DNA from: Methylocella silvestris BL2
GTDB lineage: Bacteria > Pseudomonadota > Alphaproteobacteria > Rhizobiales > Beijerinckiaceae
Length of the DNA: 64,000 nucleotides
Direction of reading: 5' to 3'
Assembly (NCBI RefSeq): GCF_000021745.1
Contig: NC_011666.1
Coordinates: forward strand, 3,747,001 to 3,811,000
In this document: positions 1 through 9,528 of the stretch, in pieces
Layout of the letters: each line of letters begins with the position of its first letter
How positions within the stretch are numbered: position 1 is the stretch's first letter
The notes under the pieces: generated by a model
The model's database searches: none
Seen by the model: the letters and a program-made list of their open reading frames with translations, nothing else
Told to the model about the DNA's origin: nothing
Made by a program: the position numbers and the translations under genes

Positions 1-3000
1 CCGGCTGCATAAAGCCGATATAGGCTTGCGGGACGTTGACGTAGATGCGCATCGCATGGATGTCCGAGACTTTGAACAAGGGCTGGCCGGACTTCTGGCC
101 GGAGTCGACAAGATCGCCGATCTCGACATTGCGCGCCGTCACGACGCCGTCGAACGGCGCTTCGAGCCGCTCGAAGGAGGCGAGCGCTTCGAGCCGCGCG
201 ACATTCGCCTGCGCAGCGACCACAGAGGCGTTCCTGGAGGCGAGCGCGCCCTGCTTTTCGTCATCCGCCTGCTTCGAGACGATGTTGCGGCCAACGAGGC
301 TGCTCCACCTTTCGGAGGTCACCTTGGCGAGTTTTGCGTCCGCCTCCGCGCTGACGAGGACGGCGCGCGCCTGAGCCAGCTGCTGGTCGACCTCAGGCGA
401 GTTGATTGTCGCGAGGACGTCGCCTTTCTTGACGTGGTCGCCGATATCCTTCTTCCAGGCGGTCACGTAACCGCTGGCGCGGGCGTAGATCGAACCCGTA
501 TTGAAGGCGGCGACGTCGCCCGGCAGCGTCAGCTCGGTCTCCTTTGGACCGGGCGTCGGCGTCTTGAGGCGCACGCGGGGGACGGCGAGCTCCTCGGTCC
601 GCGCGGCGATTTCCTGCTCGCCTTTTGCGCGCACCATCACGCCCGAAACGGCGATCCCCACAGCCGCGAGCGCAAAGCCGAGGAGCAGAACCCGCAGGCG
701 TCCGGACGACGGCGGAGCTATGGCGAAAAGCGGCATTGGATCTCCTTCAAGAAGGCGGAATGCCTCCGCGGCGGCCTTCGCGACGGCCGTAGTGGAGGAA
801 GCGCGAGGCGCGCGCAGCAGGGCGAAAAGGACAGGCGCGAACACCAGCGTCGCGCAGGTCGCGAGCATCAGTCCGCCGATCACGGCGCGTCCGAGCGGCG
901 TGTTCTGGCCGGGTTCGATCGCCATCGGCGCCATGCCGATGATCATGGCGAGGGCCGTCATCAGAACAGGGCGAAACCGCGCCGCCCCGGCCGCCAGCGC
1001 CGCCGCCGCCGGCTCGACGCCGCGTGCGAGCTCTTCGCGGGCAAAGCTGATGACGAGAATGCTGTTGGCGGTGGCGACGCCCATGCACATGATGGCGCCG
1101 GTCAGCGCCGGCGCAGATAGCGGCGTCCGCGTGATGAATAACATCCAGACGATGCCGGCGAGCGCCGCCGGCAGGGCGAGAATGATGACCAGAGGATCGA
1201 GCCACGACTGGAAGTTGACGACGATCAACAGGTAGATGAGCAGGATCGAGAAGCCAAGGCCGAACAACAGCTGGCGATAGGCGCTCGTCATTGTGGCGGC
1301 CTCGCCGCGGATTGTGACGGTTGCGCCCATTGGCGCCTCCGCGCGGGTTTCCGCGATGATCTTTTCGACATCGGCCCTGACGGCGCCGAGATCTCGGCCT
1401 GCCGCCGAAGCGTAAATGTCGATCGCTGGCCGGATGTTGTAGTGAGTGACGACGCTTGGCGCCGGCTCCGGGGTGAAGGTCGCGACGGCGCCGAGGAGCT
1501 GCGAGTCGCTGGGTCCAGAGACAAGGACGTTCTGAAGGCCCGGCAAGGTGTCGATCGCATATTGCGGCGTCTGGATCGAAACGGGATAGGATACGCCGTT
1601 CGATGGGTTCAGCCAGTAGACGGGCGTGCTCTGACTGCTGCCGGACAAGGTGTCCTGCAGGCTTGTCGATGCGTCATGCTCGGTCAGCCCGACGACGCCG
1701 GCCAGATCGCGGTTGAAATCGACCTTGAGCGCCGGCGCCGCGAAGACCTGCTGCACGCGCGCGTCGGCCGCGCCGGGCACGTGATTAATGCGCTCGAATA
1801 GGGTGTCCGCATACGCCCTGTCGGCCGCGGCGTCGAAGCCGGCGATCTGTACGTCGATCGGTGCGGGCGCGCCGAAATTCAAAATCTGTGTGACCATGTC
1901 GCCGGGCAGAAACGCGAAGGACACGCCCGGAAAGGCGTTCCGCAACCGCTGCCGCAAGGCCGTCTCATAGGTCGCGACCAATTCTTCGCCGGGCGCGAGC
2001 GTGACCAATATGTCCGCGTCGCTCACGCCGATCGTCCCCGAATTTGCGTAGGACAGATTGATGCCACTGTTCGGCATCCCGATGTTATCGACGATCGACT
2101 CGAGCTGGTCCCTCGGAATCGCTTTGCGGATTTCCTGTTCGACCTCGCTGGCGATGCGCGCAGTCTCCTCGATCCGCGTCCCCGCATGGGCGCGCATGTG
2201 GATGCGCAGAATCCCGGCGTCGACGGAAGGGAAGAACTCCTGGCCGAGAAAGGGAATGAGAAGCAAAGAGGCGACGCAAAAACACAGGAAGCCGGCGACA
2301 AACGCTTTGCGATTGTCGATCGCCCAGCTGAGCAACGCGGCGTAGCGCGATTGCACGGCCTCGAACGCGCGCTCGAACCGCGATTGCGGCGCTCCGTCTC
2401 CATGCGCCGGCGATGCGTGGCTCAGCAGCGCGCGCGCCATCGTCGGCGTTAGCGTGTAGGTGAGAACGTAGGAGGCGACCATCGCCGAGACGACGGCAGT
2501 GGCGAGCGGCCGGAACAGATAGCCGGCGACGCCGTCCAGCGAGAGCAGCGGGACGAAGGCGATGCAGATGCAAAGCAGCGAGACCGTGGCGGGCGGCATG
2601 ATCTCCCGCGCGCCCTCGACGATGGCCGTCTCGATGTCTTCGCCGCGATGAAGATGCCGGTTGATGTTCTCGATGGTGACGGTCGCGTCGTCGACGAGAA
2701 TGCCGACGGCGAGGGCTAGGCCGCCGAGCGTCATGACGTTGATCGTCTGCCCGGTCAGCGACAGAAAGACGAGCGAGCTCAGGATCGCGAGGGGGATCGA
2801 GATCGTGATGATCAGCGTCGACCGCCAGCTGCCGAGAAAGACGAGGATCATCAGGCCGGTGAGGCTCGCCGCGATGACGCCCTCTCTCACGACATTTGTC
2901 ACGGAGGATTTGACGAAAGCGGATTGGTCGTTGACGAGCCTCAGCCGGACGCCGGGCGGAAGCGAGGCTTCGATCGCGGGAATCGCCGTCTTGACGCCGT

Positions 3001-3898
3001 CGATGATGTCGAGGGTTGAGGCCGATCCGTTCTTGACGACTGAGATGAGCACCCCCTTTGCGCCGTCCATCTGTACGATGTTGGTCTGCGGCGGTGAGCC
3101 GTCATGGACGAAGGCGACGTCGCGCATGAAGACAACAGCGCCGTTCACCACCTTGATCGGGATGTCGTTGAATTCCTGAAGCCGCTTCGGCGAATCGTTG
3201 AGGTCGATCGTATATTCGTAGCGGCCGATCTTCTGGGTTCCGACGGGGGTGATGATGTTCTGCCGGACGAGCGCGTCGACGACGTCCTGCGCCGAAAGAT
3301 TATGCGCGCGCAGCGCCTTCTGATCGAGGTCGATTTGCGCCTGCCGCGCTGCGCCGCCATAGGGCGAGGGCATTTGCGCGCCGGGAATGCTCGCAAGCTG
3401 CGGACGAATGAAATTGGCCGCAAGATCATTCAGCCGCGCCTCCGGCAGGGAGTCGCTCGACAGGGCGAGCTGAATGATTGGCACGCTCGAGGCGTTGTAG
3501 ACGAGGATCTGCGGCGGGTTGATCCCCGCGGGAAGCTGCTTCAGGATCGTTTGGGAGATCGCGGTGACCTGCGCCTGCGCCGCGCTGACGTCGACCGTCG
3601 GCTGGAAATAGATCTTGACGACGCCGTAGGTGACGAAGGATTGCGACTCGATGTGCTCGATGTCGTTGACCGTCGTCGACACCGCCCGCTCATAGTTCGA
3701 GATGACGCGCCCGGCCATGTCGCCGGGCGGCAGGCCGTTATAGGTCCAGATGACGCTGACGACCGGGATGCCGATATTCGGGAAAATATCCGTCGGGGTC
3801 TTCAATATGGCGAGTGCCCCGTAAATGGCGATCAAAATCGCCATCACGACGAAGGTCAAAGGACGTGAAAGCGCCAGCCTGACGATGCCGATCATCAT
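1..3898 (-). CDS. RND efflux permease fused in frame to its membrane-fusion protein (partial, runs off left edge)
   Basis: Inner-membrane proton-driven efflux pump. The first ~1054 residues are a complete HAE/AcrB-type permease: N-terminal membrane segment, two large periplasmic loops, two blocks of membrane helices, and motifs such as GILVDDATV and GQEFFPSVD. Translation from 3898 continues with no stop into a HlyD/AcrA-type adaptor beginning at the Met codon at 736, which has a signal-anchor helix, a barrel-sandwich segment (GSIYARASGYV) and a coiled coil. Families of this kind are normally two genes, permease and adaptor, that assemble with a TolC channel. A Shine-Dalgarno-like AAGGAGAT lies just before the adaptor Met, so the adaptor may also be made separately. 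Start ATG at 3898 or 3895. The adaptor C-terminus and any TolC gene lie outside the window. Family call is sure; whether the product is a true fusion is open. Confidence 0.88.
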   Translation of the reverse strand, partial: MMIGIVRLALSRPLTFVVMAILIAIYGALAILKTPTDIFPNIGIPVVSVIWTYNGLPPGDMAGRVISNYERAVSTTVNDIEHIESQSFVTYGVVKIYFQPTVDVSAAQAQVTAISQTILKQLPAGINPPQILVYNASSVPIIQLALSSDSLPEARLNDLAANFIRPQLASIPGAQMPSPYGGAARQAQIDLDQKALRAHNLSAQDVVDALVRQNIITPVGTQKIGRYEYTIDLNDSPKRLQEFNDIPIKVVNGAVVFMRDVAFVHDGSPPQTNIVQMDGAKGVLISVVKNGSASTLDIIDGVKTAIPAIEASLPPGVRLRLVNDQSAFVKSSVTNVVREGVIAASLTGLMILVFLGSWRSTLIITISIPLAILSSLVFLSLTGQTINVMTLGGLALAVGILVDDATVTIENINRHLHRGEDIETAIVEGAREIMPPATVSLLCICIAFVPLLSLDGVAGYLFRPLATAVVSAMVASYVLTYTLTPTMARALLSHASPAHGDGAPQSRFERAFEAVQSRYAALLSWAIDNRKAFVAGFLCFCVASLLLIPFLGQEFFPSVDAGILRIHMRAHAGTRIEETARIASEVEQEIRKAIPRDQLESIVDNIGMPNSGINLSYANSGTIGVSDADILVTLAPGEELVATYETALRQRLRNAFPGVSFAFLPGDMVTQILNFGAPAPIDVQIAGFDAAADRAYADTLFERINHVPGAADARVQQVFAAPALKVDFNRDLAGVVGLTEHDASTSLQDTLSGSSQSTPVYWLNPSNGVSYPVSIQTPQYAIDTLPGLQNVLVSGPSDSQLLGAVATFTPEPAPSVVTHYNIRPAIDIYASAAGRDLGAVRADVEKIIAETRAEAPMGATVTIRGEAATMTSAYRQLLFGLGFSILLIYLLIVVNFQSWLDPLVIILALPAALAGIVWMLFITRTPLSAPALTGAIMCMGVATANSILVISFAREELARGVEPAAAALAAGAARFRPVLMTALAMIIGMAPMAIEPGQNTPLGRAVIGGLMLATCATLVFAPVLFALLRAPRASSTTAVAKAAAEAFRLLEGDPMPLFAIAPPSSGRLRVLLLGFALAAVGIAVSGVMVRAKGEQEIAARTEELAVPRVRLKTPTPGPKETELTLPGDVAAFNTGSIYARASGYVTAWKKDIGDHVKKGDVLATINSPEVDQQLAQARAVLVSAEADAKLAKVTSERWSSLVGRNIVSKQADDEKQGALASRNASVVAAQANVARLEALASFERLEAPFDGVVTARNVEIGDLVDSGQKSGQPLFKVSDIHAMRIYVNVPQAYIGFMQP
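740..747 (-). promoter_or_regulatory. Internal ribosome binding site before the adaptor Met
   Basis: AAGGAGAT on the minus strand, about five bases before the ATG at 736. It is read as Leu-Glu-Gly-Asp in the permease frame, and suggests the adaptor was, or still is, translated from its own start. Confidence 0.55.
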
Positions 3899-4242
3899 GT
3901 TTTAGAATGCAAGCCCTTGCAGTAAAGCGATTGCTGGCGAAGCGCAGCCGACACGCCTTTTCGTAACATTGGCGAAGCAGTTGAAAAAGTAACTTATGTT
4001 TTAGCTTCCGGATTTGCGTGTGGAGGGGGCGCAGCATCCACAGGAATAAAATCTAAAATATCTTTTATATTAAATAAATATTGTTTTACGCTTCTACTCT
4101 GGCGCTCAATGCTAAAGCTATACATAGAGAGCGGCCAGACGGGCTATCCTATTTAACGACCGGAGACATGCGCGCGACGCGAGCACATTTCGCGCCGCCG
4201 AAGGCCTGTCTCGCCGCCTCGATCAATAAGGGGGCGGAATCA
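3899..4242. other. Divergent intergenic region, RND pump / porin
   Basis: About 340 bases separating the leftward pump from the rightward porin. It holds an AT-rich patch around 4045-4085 that probably carries the promoters. An in-frame upstream extension of the porin (from 4081) exists but lacks porin-like sequence, so it was not taken as coding. No repeat or operator was recognised. Confidence 0.4.
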
Positions 4243-5892
4243 ATGAATAAACTCGTGAGCAAAAAGGCGGCTCTGGCGCTCGGTCTCGGCGTGCTCGCCG
4301 GTTGTCAGGGGGCGCGAGCGGATGACACGTCCGACGAAATTCGGGCGCTGAAGGCGCAGTTGAAGCGCCTCGAGACGAAAGTCGAGCAGCAGGCGCAGAA
4401 GCAAAAGCAGACGCAGGTCGAGATTCATGAGGTGCGGACTCATCCCGCAGCAGTGGCTAACGGCGCGACGCCAGCCGTCTCCATCGCTCCGCTGGGCGGT
4501 CCGGCGCCGGGCGCGATCGTCGCGACGGAATCCGCGATCCGTGGCCTGCCTGTAGCGGGAGCGCCCAGTCTCTACATCAATGGCGTCAGCATCACGCCGG
4601 GCGGGTTTATCGCGCTCGAAGGCGTATTCCGCGATCGCTTCATCGGCGCCGATATTGGAACTCCCTTCCAGAACATTCCGTTCGGCAATGTACGATCTGG
4701 AAACGCCAACGAATTCCGCATGAGCGCGCGGCAGAGCCGGGTCAACGTCCTCGTCGAGGGAAGCGTCAATCCGACGACACACCTTGCGGCCTTCGTCGAG
4801 ATGGATTTCCTCGGGGCGGCGCAGACCGCCAATTCCAACGAGAGCAACTCGTTCAATCCGCGCATCCGGCACCTCTACGCGACCGTGGACCAGGACGATT
4901 TTGGCGCCCATCTTCTGGCCGGCCAAAGCTGGTCTCTCGTCACCATGAACGCCAAAGGCATTATTCCACGGCAGGAGAACCTTCCGCTGCAGATCGACGC
5001 GCAATATGTTCCGGGCTTCGTATGGGCGCGCAATCCGCAGATTCGCATCGTCAAGGATTTCGATAAGACTTTCTGGGCGGCGCTGTCGGTCGAAAATCCA
5101 CAAACGACTTTTGGCGGCTTCACCACAGTCGGCGCAACGGCGGCGACGCTTCCGAGCACGCTCGTCTATAACGTTGCGCCTCCGGGCGGCTCCCTGTTCA
5201 ATTCGCTTAACGCGGTGTCGCTTAACCACATGCCAGACATTATAGGAAAAGCCGCTTGGGACACTGCGGTTGACGGCCACAATATTCATCTCGAAGGGTT
5301 CGGCCTCTTCCGCGACTTCTACAGCCAGGTCAACAACTCCAATCAGGATACGCCCGGATGGGGCACGGGCGGCTCGGCGCTCGTGTCTCTCCTGCCAAAG
5401 CAGCTCGAGGCGCAGTTCTCGGGGATGACCGGCAGAGGGATCGGACGCTATGGCTCTGCGCAATTGCCTGACGTGACCTTCAACTGGAATGGGACGATCG
5501 ATCCGATCCCGGAGACCATGCTGCTGGCGGGCCTCGTCTGGCATCCGACGTCCGATCTTGACCTTTATGCTTACGGAGGCGAGGAGTTCCAGACGGCGAC
5601 CTTCAGCACGACGCAGACGGGAGCCGCCGTCAACGCGTTCGGCCTCGGCAACCCACTGTTCTCGAACGCAGGCTGCTCAGTTCCCGGATCGACCGTGTGC
5701 AATGGGAACATTCATTTGATCCGCCAGCTCACTGGCGGCTTCTGGCAGAAGATCTATCAAGGGGCCTTCGGACAGCTGCGCGCCGGACTGCAATATTCTT
5801 TCACGCAGAAATATTCGTTCCAGGGCATCGGCGGCGGCGCCAAGGCGCAGGAGAACATGGGGCTGTTCAGCATTCGCTACTACCCGTTCTGA
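4243..5892 (+). CDS. Outer-membrane porin, DcaP-like
   Basis: A 549-residue predicted outer-membrane beta-barrel channel. The N-terminus is a signal peptide (hydrophobic ALALGLGVLAG, then Cys and an ARA-DD cleavage-like site). A short alpha-helical coiled coil (about residues 28-62, rich in Lys/Gln/Glu) follows, then a long beta-rich barrel ending in the aromatic RYYPF. This layout matches DcaP-type trimeric porins, which carry a periplasmic N-terminal coiled coil and take up organic acids or other small anionic compounds. ATG 4243 was chosen because the signal peptide starts there; the longer frame from 4081 adds residues without any signal. Substrate unknown. It lies between an efflux pump and a sensor kinase. 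Confidence 0.85.
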   Translation: MNKLVSKKAALALGLGVLAGCQGARADDTSDEIRALKAQLKRLETKVEQQAQKQKQTQVEIHEVRTHPAAVANGATPAVSIAPLGGPAPGAIVATESAIRGLPVAGAPSLYINGVSITPGGFIALEGVFRDRFIGADIGTPFQNIPFGNVRSGNANEFRMSARQSRVNVLVEGSVNPTTHLAAFVEMDFLGAAQTANSNESNSFNPRIRHLYATVDQDDFGAHLLAGQSWSLVTMNAKGIIPRQENLPLQIDAQYVPGFVWARNPQIRIVKDFDKTFWAALSVENPQTTFGGFTTVGATAATLPSTLVYNVAPPGGSLFNSLNAVSLNHMPDIIGKAAWDTAVDGHNIHLEGFGLFRDFYSQVNNSNQDTPGWGTGGSALVSLLPKQLEAQFSGMTGRGIGRYGSAQLPDVTFNWNGTIDPIPETMLLAGLVWHPTSDLDLYAYGGEEFQTATFSTTQTGAAVNAFGLGNPLFSNAGCSVPGSTVCNGNIHLIRQLTGGFWQKIYQGAFGQLRAGLQYSFTQKYSFQGIGGGAKAQENMGLFSIRYYPF

Positions 5893-6089
5893 TCGGACGG
5901 GCAAGCGCAGCGAAGGATCGTGGACGCGGCGCCCTTTTGGTCGGCCGCTCCCGTCCTTCGCGGTCCGCTCTTTACCAGAGTCGTCACATCATGATCCAAC
6001 TCATCCGCCCGGCCCCTGAAGGAGTCGGCGACGCCGGCCTTGGGGGGAGAGCTCTCCCTTCCCGCGAGGCGGAGACGGGAGCGGCGGCA

Positions 6090-7460
6090 ATGCCGATGCG
6101 CATTTCGGATCTTTTCCGCACCGCGTCGTTTCGTCTCGCGGTGCTGTTTGCCTTCGCGGTGACCGCCGCGACAACGGTCGTCTTTCTCTTCATCTACTGG
6201 CATGTCGCGACCTTCGACGTCCGCCGAGTCGATGTGCGACTTTCGGAGGAGGTCGCTCGGGCCGCGGCGGAGCCGGACGATCAGCTGCGCCGCCAGCTTA
6301 GGCGGCGCCTTACGAGCGATCTGCGAAAGCTCGACTACGTCGGGCTGTTCGACGCGCAGGGAAAGCCCGTCTTCGGCAATGTCGGCGCCTTGCCGGAGGC
6401 GCTTCCGATCGACGGCGAGCCGCATCCGATCGAGGTCGCGCCGCTCAGCGGCCGTTCGGGAACCGAGCCGGCCCTGCTCGCCGCGCGTCGGCGCGCGAAC
6501 GGCGGCGTCGTCCTGATCGGCCGCAGCCTTTATGAGGTCTACGCCCTGCGGCGGCTTGTCGTTCGCGCCCTTGCGCTCGGCATCGCGCCAACAATCCTTT
6601 CGGCGCTGATCATCGGGCTAATCTTCAGCCTGCGCACGGTGAGGCGTCTTCGCAGCGTCAACGAGGCGATTTTCCGCATCATGCAGGGCGATCTGCAGGA
6701 CAGGTTGCCCGTCGGCCCCTGGAAGGACGACGTCGACAATATCGCGAACGGCGTCAATCTGATGCTTGACGAGATCGTCCGTCTCCTCGATCAGATCAGA
6801 AGCGTGAGCGACAACATCGCGCATGATTTGCGCTCGCCCCTCGCGATCACGCGGCTCAGCCTTGAACGCGGTCTCGCGGCGGCCGCCGAGAAGGATCTTC
6901 GCCTCGCGACGGAACGCGCTCTTGCCGAGCTCGACCGCGCCCTCACGACCGTGTCTGCACTGTTGCGGATTTCGGAAATCGAGCTCGGACGCCGACGGCA
7001 TGAATTTGTCCCCATCGATCTCGCCGAGGTCTGCGCGACGGCCTTCGAGCTCTACGAGCCGCTGGCGGAAGCAAGATCAATCTCCTTCACGCTCGACGCA
7101 GGGCGCCCCGCGCCGCTGTCCGGCGATCACGATCTGCTCGTCGAAGCCATCGCCAATCTCCTCGACAACGCGCTGAAATTCGCGCCGGAGAATGGCATTG
7201 TCCGCCTCTCGGCGTCTGTCGTTTCGGGGTGCGCCGAGGTCGCCGTTTGCGACAATGGACCGGGCGTCGATCCGAGCGAGCGCAGCGAAATCTTCAAGCG
7301 CTTCTATCGTTCGAAATCGGCCCGCGCCATTCCCGGAACAGGCCTTGGCCTCAACCTCGCGGCCACGATCTTCAGCCTGCATGGGCTTGATCTCAAAGTG
7401 ACGGACAATCACCCCGGCGCCCGCTTTGTGGCCTCGCAACGCTTGCCGACTTCGTCATAA
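6090..7460 (+). CDS. Two-component sensor histidine kinase (orphan)
   Basis: A 456-residue membrane sensor kinase of the OmpR-partner class. Two membrane segments (about residues 14-36 and 160-182) flank a ~120-residue periplasmic sensor, followed by a HAMP linker, a dimerisation helix with the phospho-acceptor His in AHDLRSPLA, and an ATPase domain with N box (LLDNALKFAP), G1 (DNGPGVDP) and G2 (GTGLGLNLA). Phosphotransfer to a response regulator is the family role, but no regulator gene lies next to it, where QseB/OmpR-like partners usually sit. Start chosen at MPMRISDLF, just before the first membrane helix; an earlier ATG at 5991 is possible. Signal unknown. Confidence 0.9.
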   Translation: MPMRISDLFRTASFRLAVLFAFAVTAATTVVFLFIYWHVATFDVRRVDVRLSEEVARAAAEPDDQLRRQLRRRLTSDLRKLDYVGLFDAQGKPVFGNVGALPEALPIDGEPHPIEVAPLSGRSGTEPALLAARRRANGGVVLIGRSLYEVYALRRLVVRALALGIAPTILSALIIGLIFSLRTVRRLRSVNEAIFRIMQGDLQDRLPVGPWKDDVDNIANGVNLMLDEIVRLLDQIRSVSDNIAHDLRSPLAITRLSLERGLAAAAEKDLRLATERALAELDRALTTVSALLRISEIELGRRRHEFVPIDLAEVCATAFELYEPLAEARSISFTLDAGRPAPLSGDHDLLVEAIANLLDNALKFAPENGIVRLSASVVSGCAEVAVCDNGPGVDPSERSEIFKRFYRSKSARAIPGTGLGLNLAATIFSLHGLDLKVTDNHPGARFVASQRLPTSS

Positions 7461-7872
7461 TCTTTGTGATGGACTGGACGGATAGAATAGTTAAATCAGT
7501 GCGCTAGCATGGGCTATGTGCAAGAATTGCACATACAGTCATGTTCTCTTCGCTATCCGCTGGTACGATCGGCTGTAGACCGCTGCGCCGAAAGCGCGCG
7601 CAATTGCCCCGACTGGCCCGTGCTTCGACCCCGAGTTCTGTCATCTGGCGTGAGCCAGGGCCATGGACGCGATAAGACGACCTGCACGATGGGTGGGATA
7701 TCCCGCAAGCCGATGGCTGAGCGAGCCCTTCCGCGCAGCATCATTTCCGCGGCATGTCGTCGGCTATGTCGGCGCGCCGACCCGACAGTATATTATCCAA
7801 AGCGCGCGCGATCTGAGATAAGCAGCCGAACTCCTCGTCCAAAAGAATGGCGACGGCTGGGCGTAAGTAACG
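7461..7872. other. Intergenic stretch without a recognised gene
   Basis: About 410 bases between the kinase and the AraC remnant. Short open frames exist on both strands but none resembles a known protein or has a convincing start. Probably part of the decayed segment that follows. Confidence 0.3.
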
Positions 7873-8273
7873 CTAAGGAAGGGACGGCTGAAGGCGACAG
7901 CGCGACATGCGCCGGTACAAGGGCCTGCCAAATGAAGAGGACTTAGCAGGAAGGCTGTAGCGTTTTGGCGTCGTGCCGGTGATGGGCCGAAACATTCGAC
8001 CAAAGTGGCTTTGACTCGAAAAACCCATCGTCGAAGCGACCTCGGCGACGACATTTCCCCGTCGGCGAGGAGACGCTTCGCGACGGCGACCGGTCGACTT
8101 AGGATATAGCGATGCGGGGACATTCCTACGGAGCGGCAAAAGGCTTCCGAAAAATGGCCTGAGCATAGGTGAGCGATAGCCGCTAGCTCGACAATGCCGA
8201 GCTCCTGCCCGAGATTCTCCGCCACGAAGTCCAGGACCCGCGCAAGCCGTCGCCGATCGAGTGCTCCCTTCAT
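7873..8273 (-). pseudogene. AraC-family regulator C-terminal domain, frameshifted
   Basis: Two helix-turn-helix motifs of an AraC DNA-binding domain are readable but in different frames. The first (LGIVELAAIAHLCSGHFSEAF) runs from about 8220 to 8060. The second (VAEVASTMGFSSQSHFGRMF, ending TTPKRY) continues from about 8055 to 7957 one frame away. The shift falls near 8050-8062, where ADGEM should run straight into VAEVA. Only the DNA-binding half is present, with no effector domain upstream, so this is a truncated and frameshifted gene unless the shift is a sequencing error. Confidence 0.75.
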
Positions 8274-8664
8274 CCTTCGCGATCGCTCATCAACAGCCGA
8301 TTATCAACCCACAATATAGGTCGCGACGGCCAGAGAGAGCAATCGTGGCGGATGAATAGGGCGCCGCAACGAGACTATGTCTCTGCTGCTGCTAAAGGTG
8401 ACGGCCGCATGAGTAGTGCGATTCGAGCACTTCTAAATGAGCAGCGATTCGGGAAATTGCGTTTGACTATTTTGCGGGACTTCTGCCCGCTCCGAAACGC
8501 CGCGCCGTTCCTCTACCTGCCATGCCCAAGGGGCCGCCACAAGGGACCCCCGCGCCACAGAGCTGGCCGTCGGGAGGCGCGATCGATTGGAGCCTGGTCC
8601 GTTGCATCGTTCGGGTCCGCTCCGCTATCAGCGGCCGGCGCGCGCGCAGGAGGATCGGGAGGAG
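8274..8664. other. Intergenic stretch without a recognised gene
   Basis: About 390 bases between the AraC remnant and the HExxH protein. No known domain in any frame and no clear repeat or terminator. It must contain the promoter of the gene at 8665. Confidence 0.3.
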
Positions 8665-9528
8665 ATGGTGTGCCAAACCATACTTTTGCATCAATACCGC
8701 TCGGATAAATTTGCCGATCTGCGCGAGCTATGGGGCGACGTGATGATCAGGTTTGAGCCCTTTCCGATCGTTATCAGCGGAAATAACCGAGACGATCTCC
8801 TTTACGAGTGGTGGCTTCTCGAAAAGCAGATTGATCCCGACGCTCAAAAACCAGGAAATCTCAACGAGATCGAACGCAAGCCTTCTGTGGGCCCGGAGGC
8901 TCAAAAATATGAGAAGGCGATCTGCGAAGCTCTATTGAGGGTTGCCAAGCATAAAGCGGGGCGTCAGGTCTTGGCCGCGACCTTCTCGCTTCCAGCGGAT
9001 CTCTATATTCTCCCCGTGGGAGAGCGTGACAAGGTTATGCTTCCGGAAGGCGAATTTGTAGGGGAATGCTATTCCCTTATTCCCCATATTTCTTTGACAA
9101 ATCGCGACGACAAAGTCCCACCGATAAAGGTGACGCCCGAAAATCCGAAGGGATGTCGCCTAAGCGAGACCAACAAGCGTTTGAGCAAGCTGGACGATCT
9201 GGAATCAACACTGGTACACGAGATGGTCCATGCCGCTCGGCCTAAAGCCGAGTATCTGAAGAAAATCAAAACCGGGGACGTATGGGACGATCTCGAGGAG
9301 TTTTTCTCGATCATTGTAGAAAACATTTATCGATCGGAGCGGAGAGATCTTCTGCTCCGCGGCGGCCACGACAGTTCTGTTCTTCCCAAAGAACAAACGA
9401 CATCTGAAGGTTTCATGAAAGACGCAACGCTTCGGGAGAGGATCAAAAAGGTCTTTAAGCACGAGCCGCTCGCCCAAAAGCTGGGCCGGTTTAAGGAAAT
9501 TAGGTTTAATCCATTCTCACTCGTCTGA
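8665..9528 (+). CDS. Putative zinc metallopeptidase with HEMVH motif (M91/NleD-like)
   Basis: A 287-residue soluble protein with no signal peptide and no membrane segment. About two thirds along it has STLVHEMVHAAR, a canonical HExxH zinc motif, followed ~25 residues later by EEFFSIIVENIYRSE, which can supply a third ligand. This arrangement recalls the M91/NleD-like effector peptidases, but the rest of the protein is not recognised, so the family is tentative. Codon use is less GC-biased than the neighbours. Start: ATG 8665 follows a GGAGGA-type site; an alternative is ATG 8743 (MIRFEPFP). It stands alone between pseudogenes, consistent with recent acquisition. It could be a secreted effector, a toxin or a domesticated protease; the sequence does not decide. 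Confidence 0.6.
   Translation: MVCQTILLHQYRSDKFADLRELWGDVMIRFEPFPIVISGNNRDDLLYEWWLLEKQIDPDAQKPGNLNEIERKPSVGPEAQKYEKAICEALLRVAKHKAGRQVLAATFSLPADLYILPVGERDKVMLPEGEFVGECYSLIPHISLTNRDDKVPPIKVTPENPKGCRLSETNKRLSKLDDLESTLVHEMVHAARPKAEYLKKIKTGDVWDDLEEFFSIIVENIYRSERRDLLLRGGHDSSVLPKEQTTSEGFMKDATLRERIKKVFKHEPLAQKLGRFKEIRFNPFSLV

Noticed and set aside
26-1235. Plus-strand open frames at the left edge
   Set aside because: They lie antisense to the RND permease/adaptor frame, which has full family motifs.
4240-5544. A 434-codon open frame on the minus strand across the porin gene
   Set aside because: It is antisense to a protein with clear porin features, has no recognisable domain and is Arg-rich as expected for shadow frames in GC-rich DNA.
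7509-7946. A 145-codon plus-strand frame near the AraC remnant
   Set aside because: No domain, poor start context, and partly antisense to the recognisable AraC helix-turn-helix sequence.
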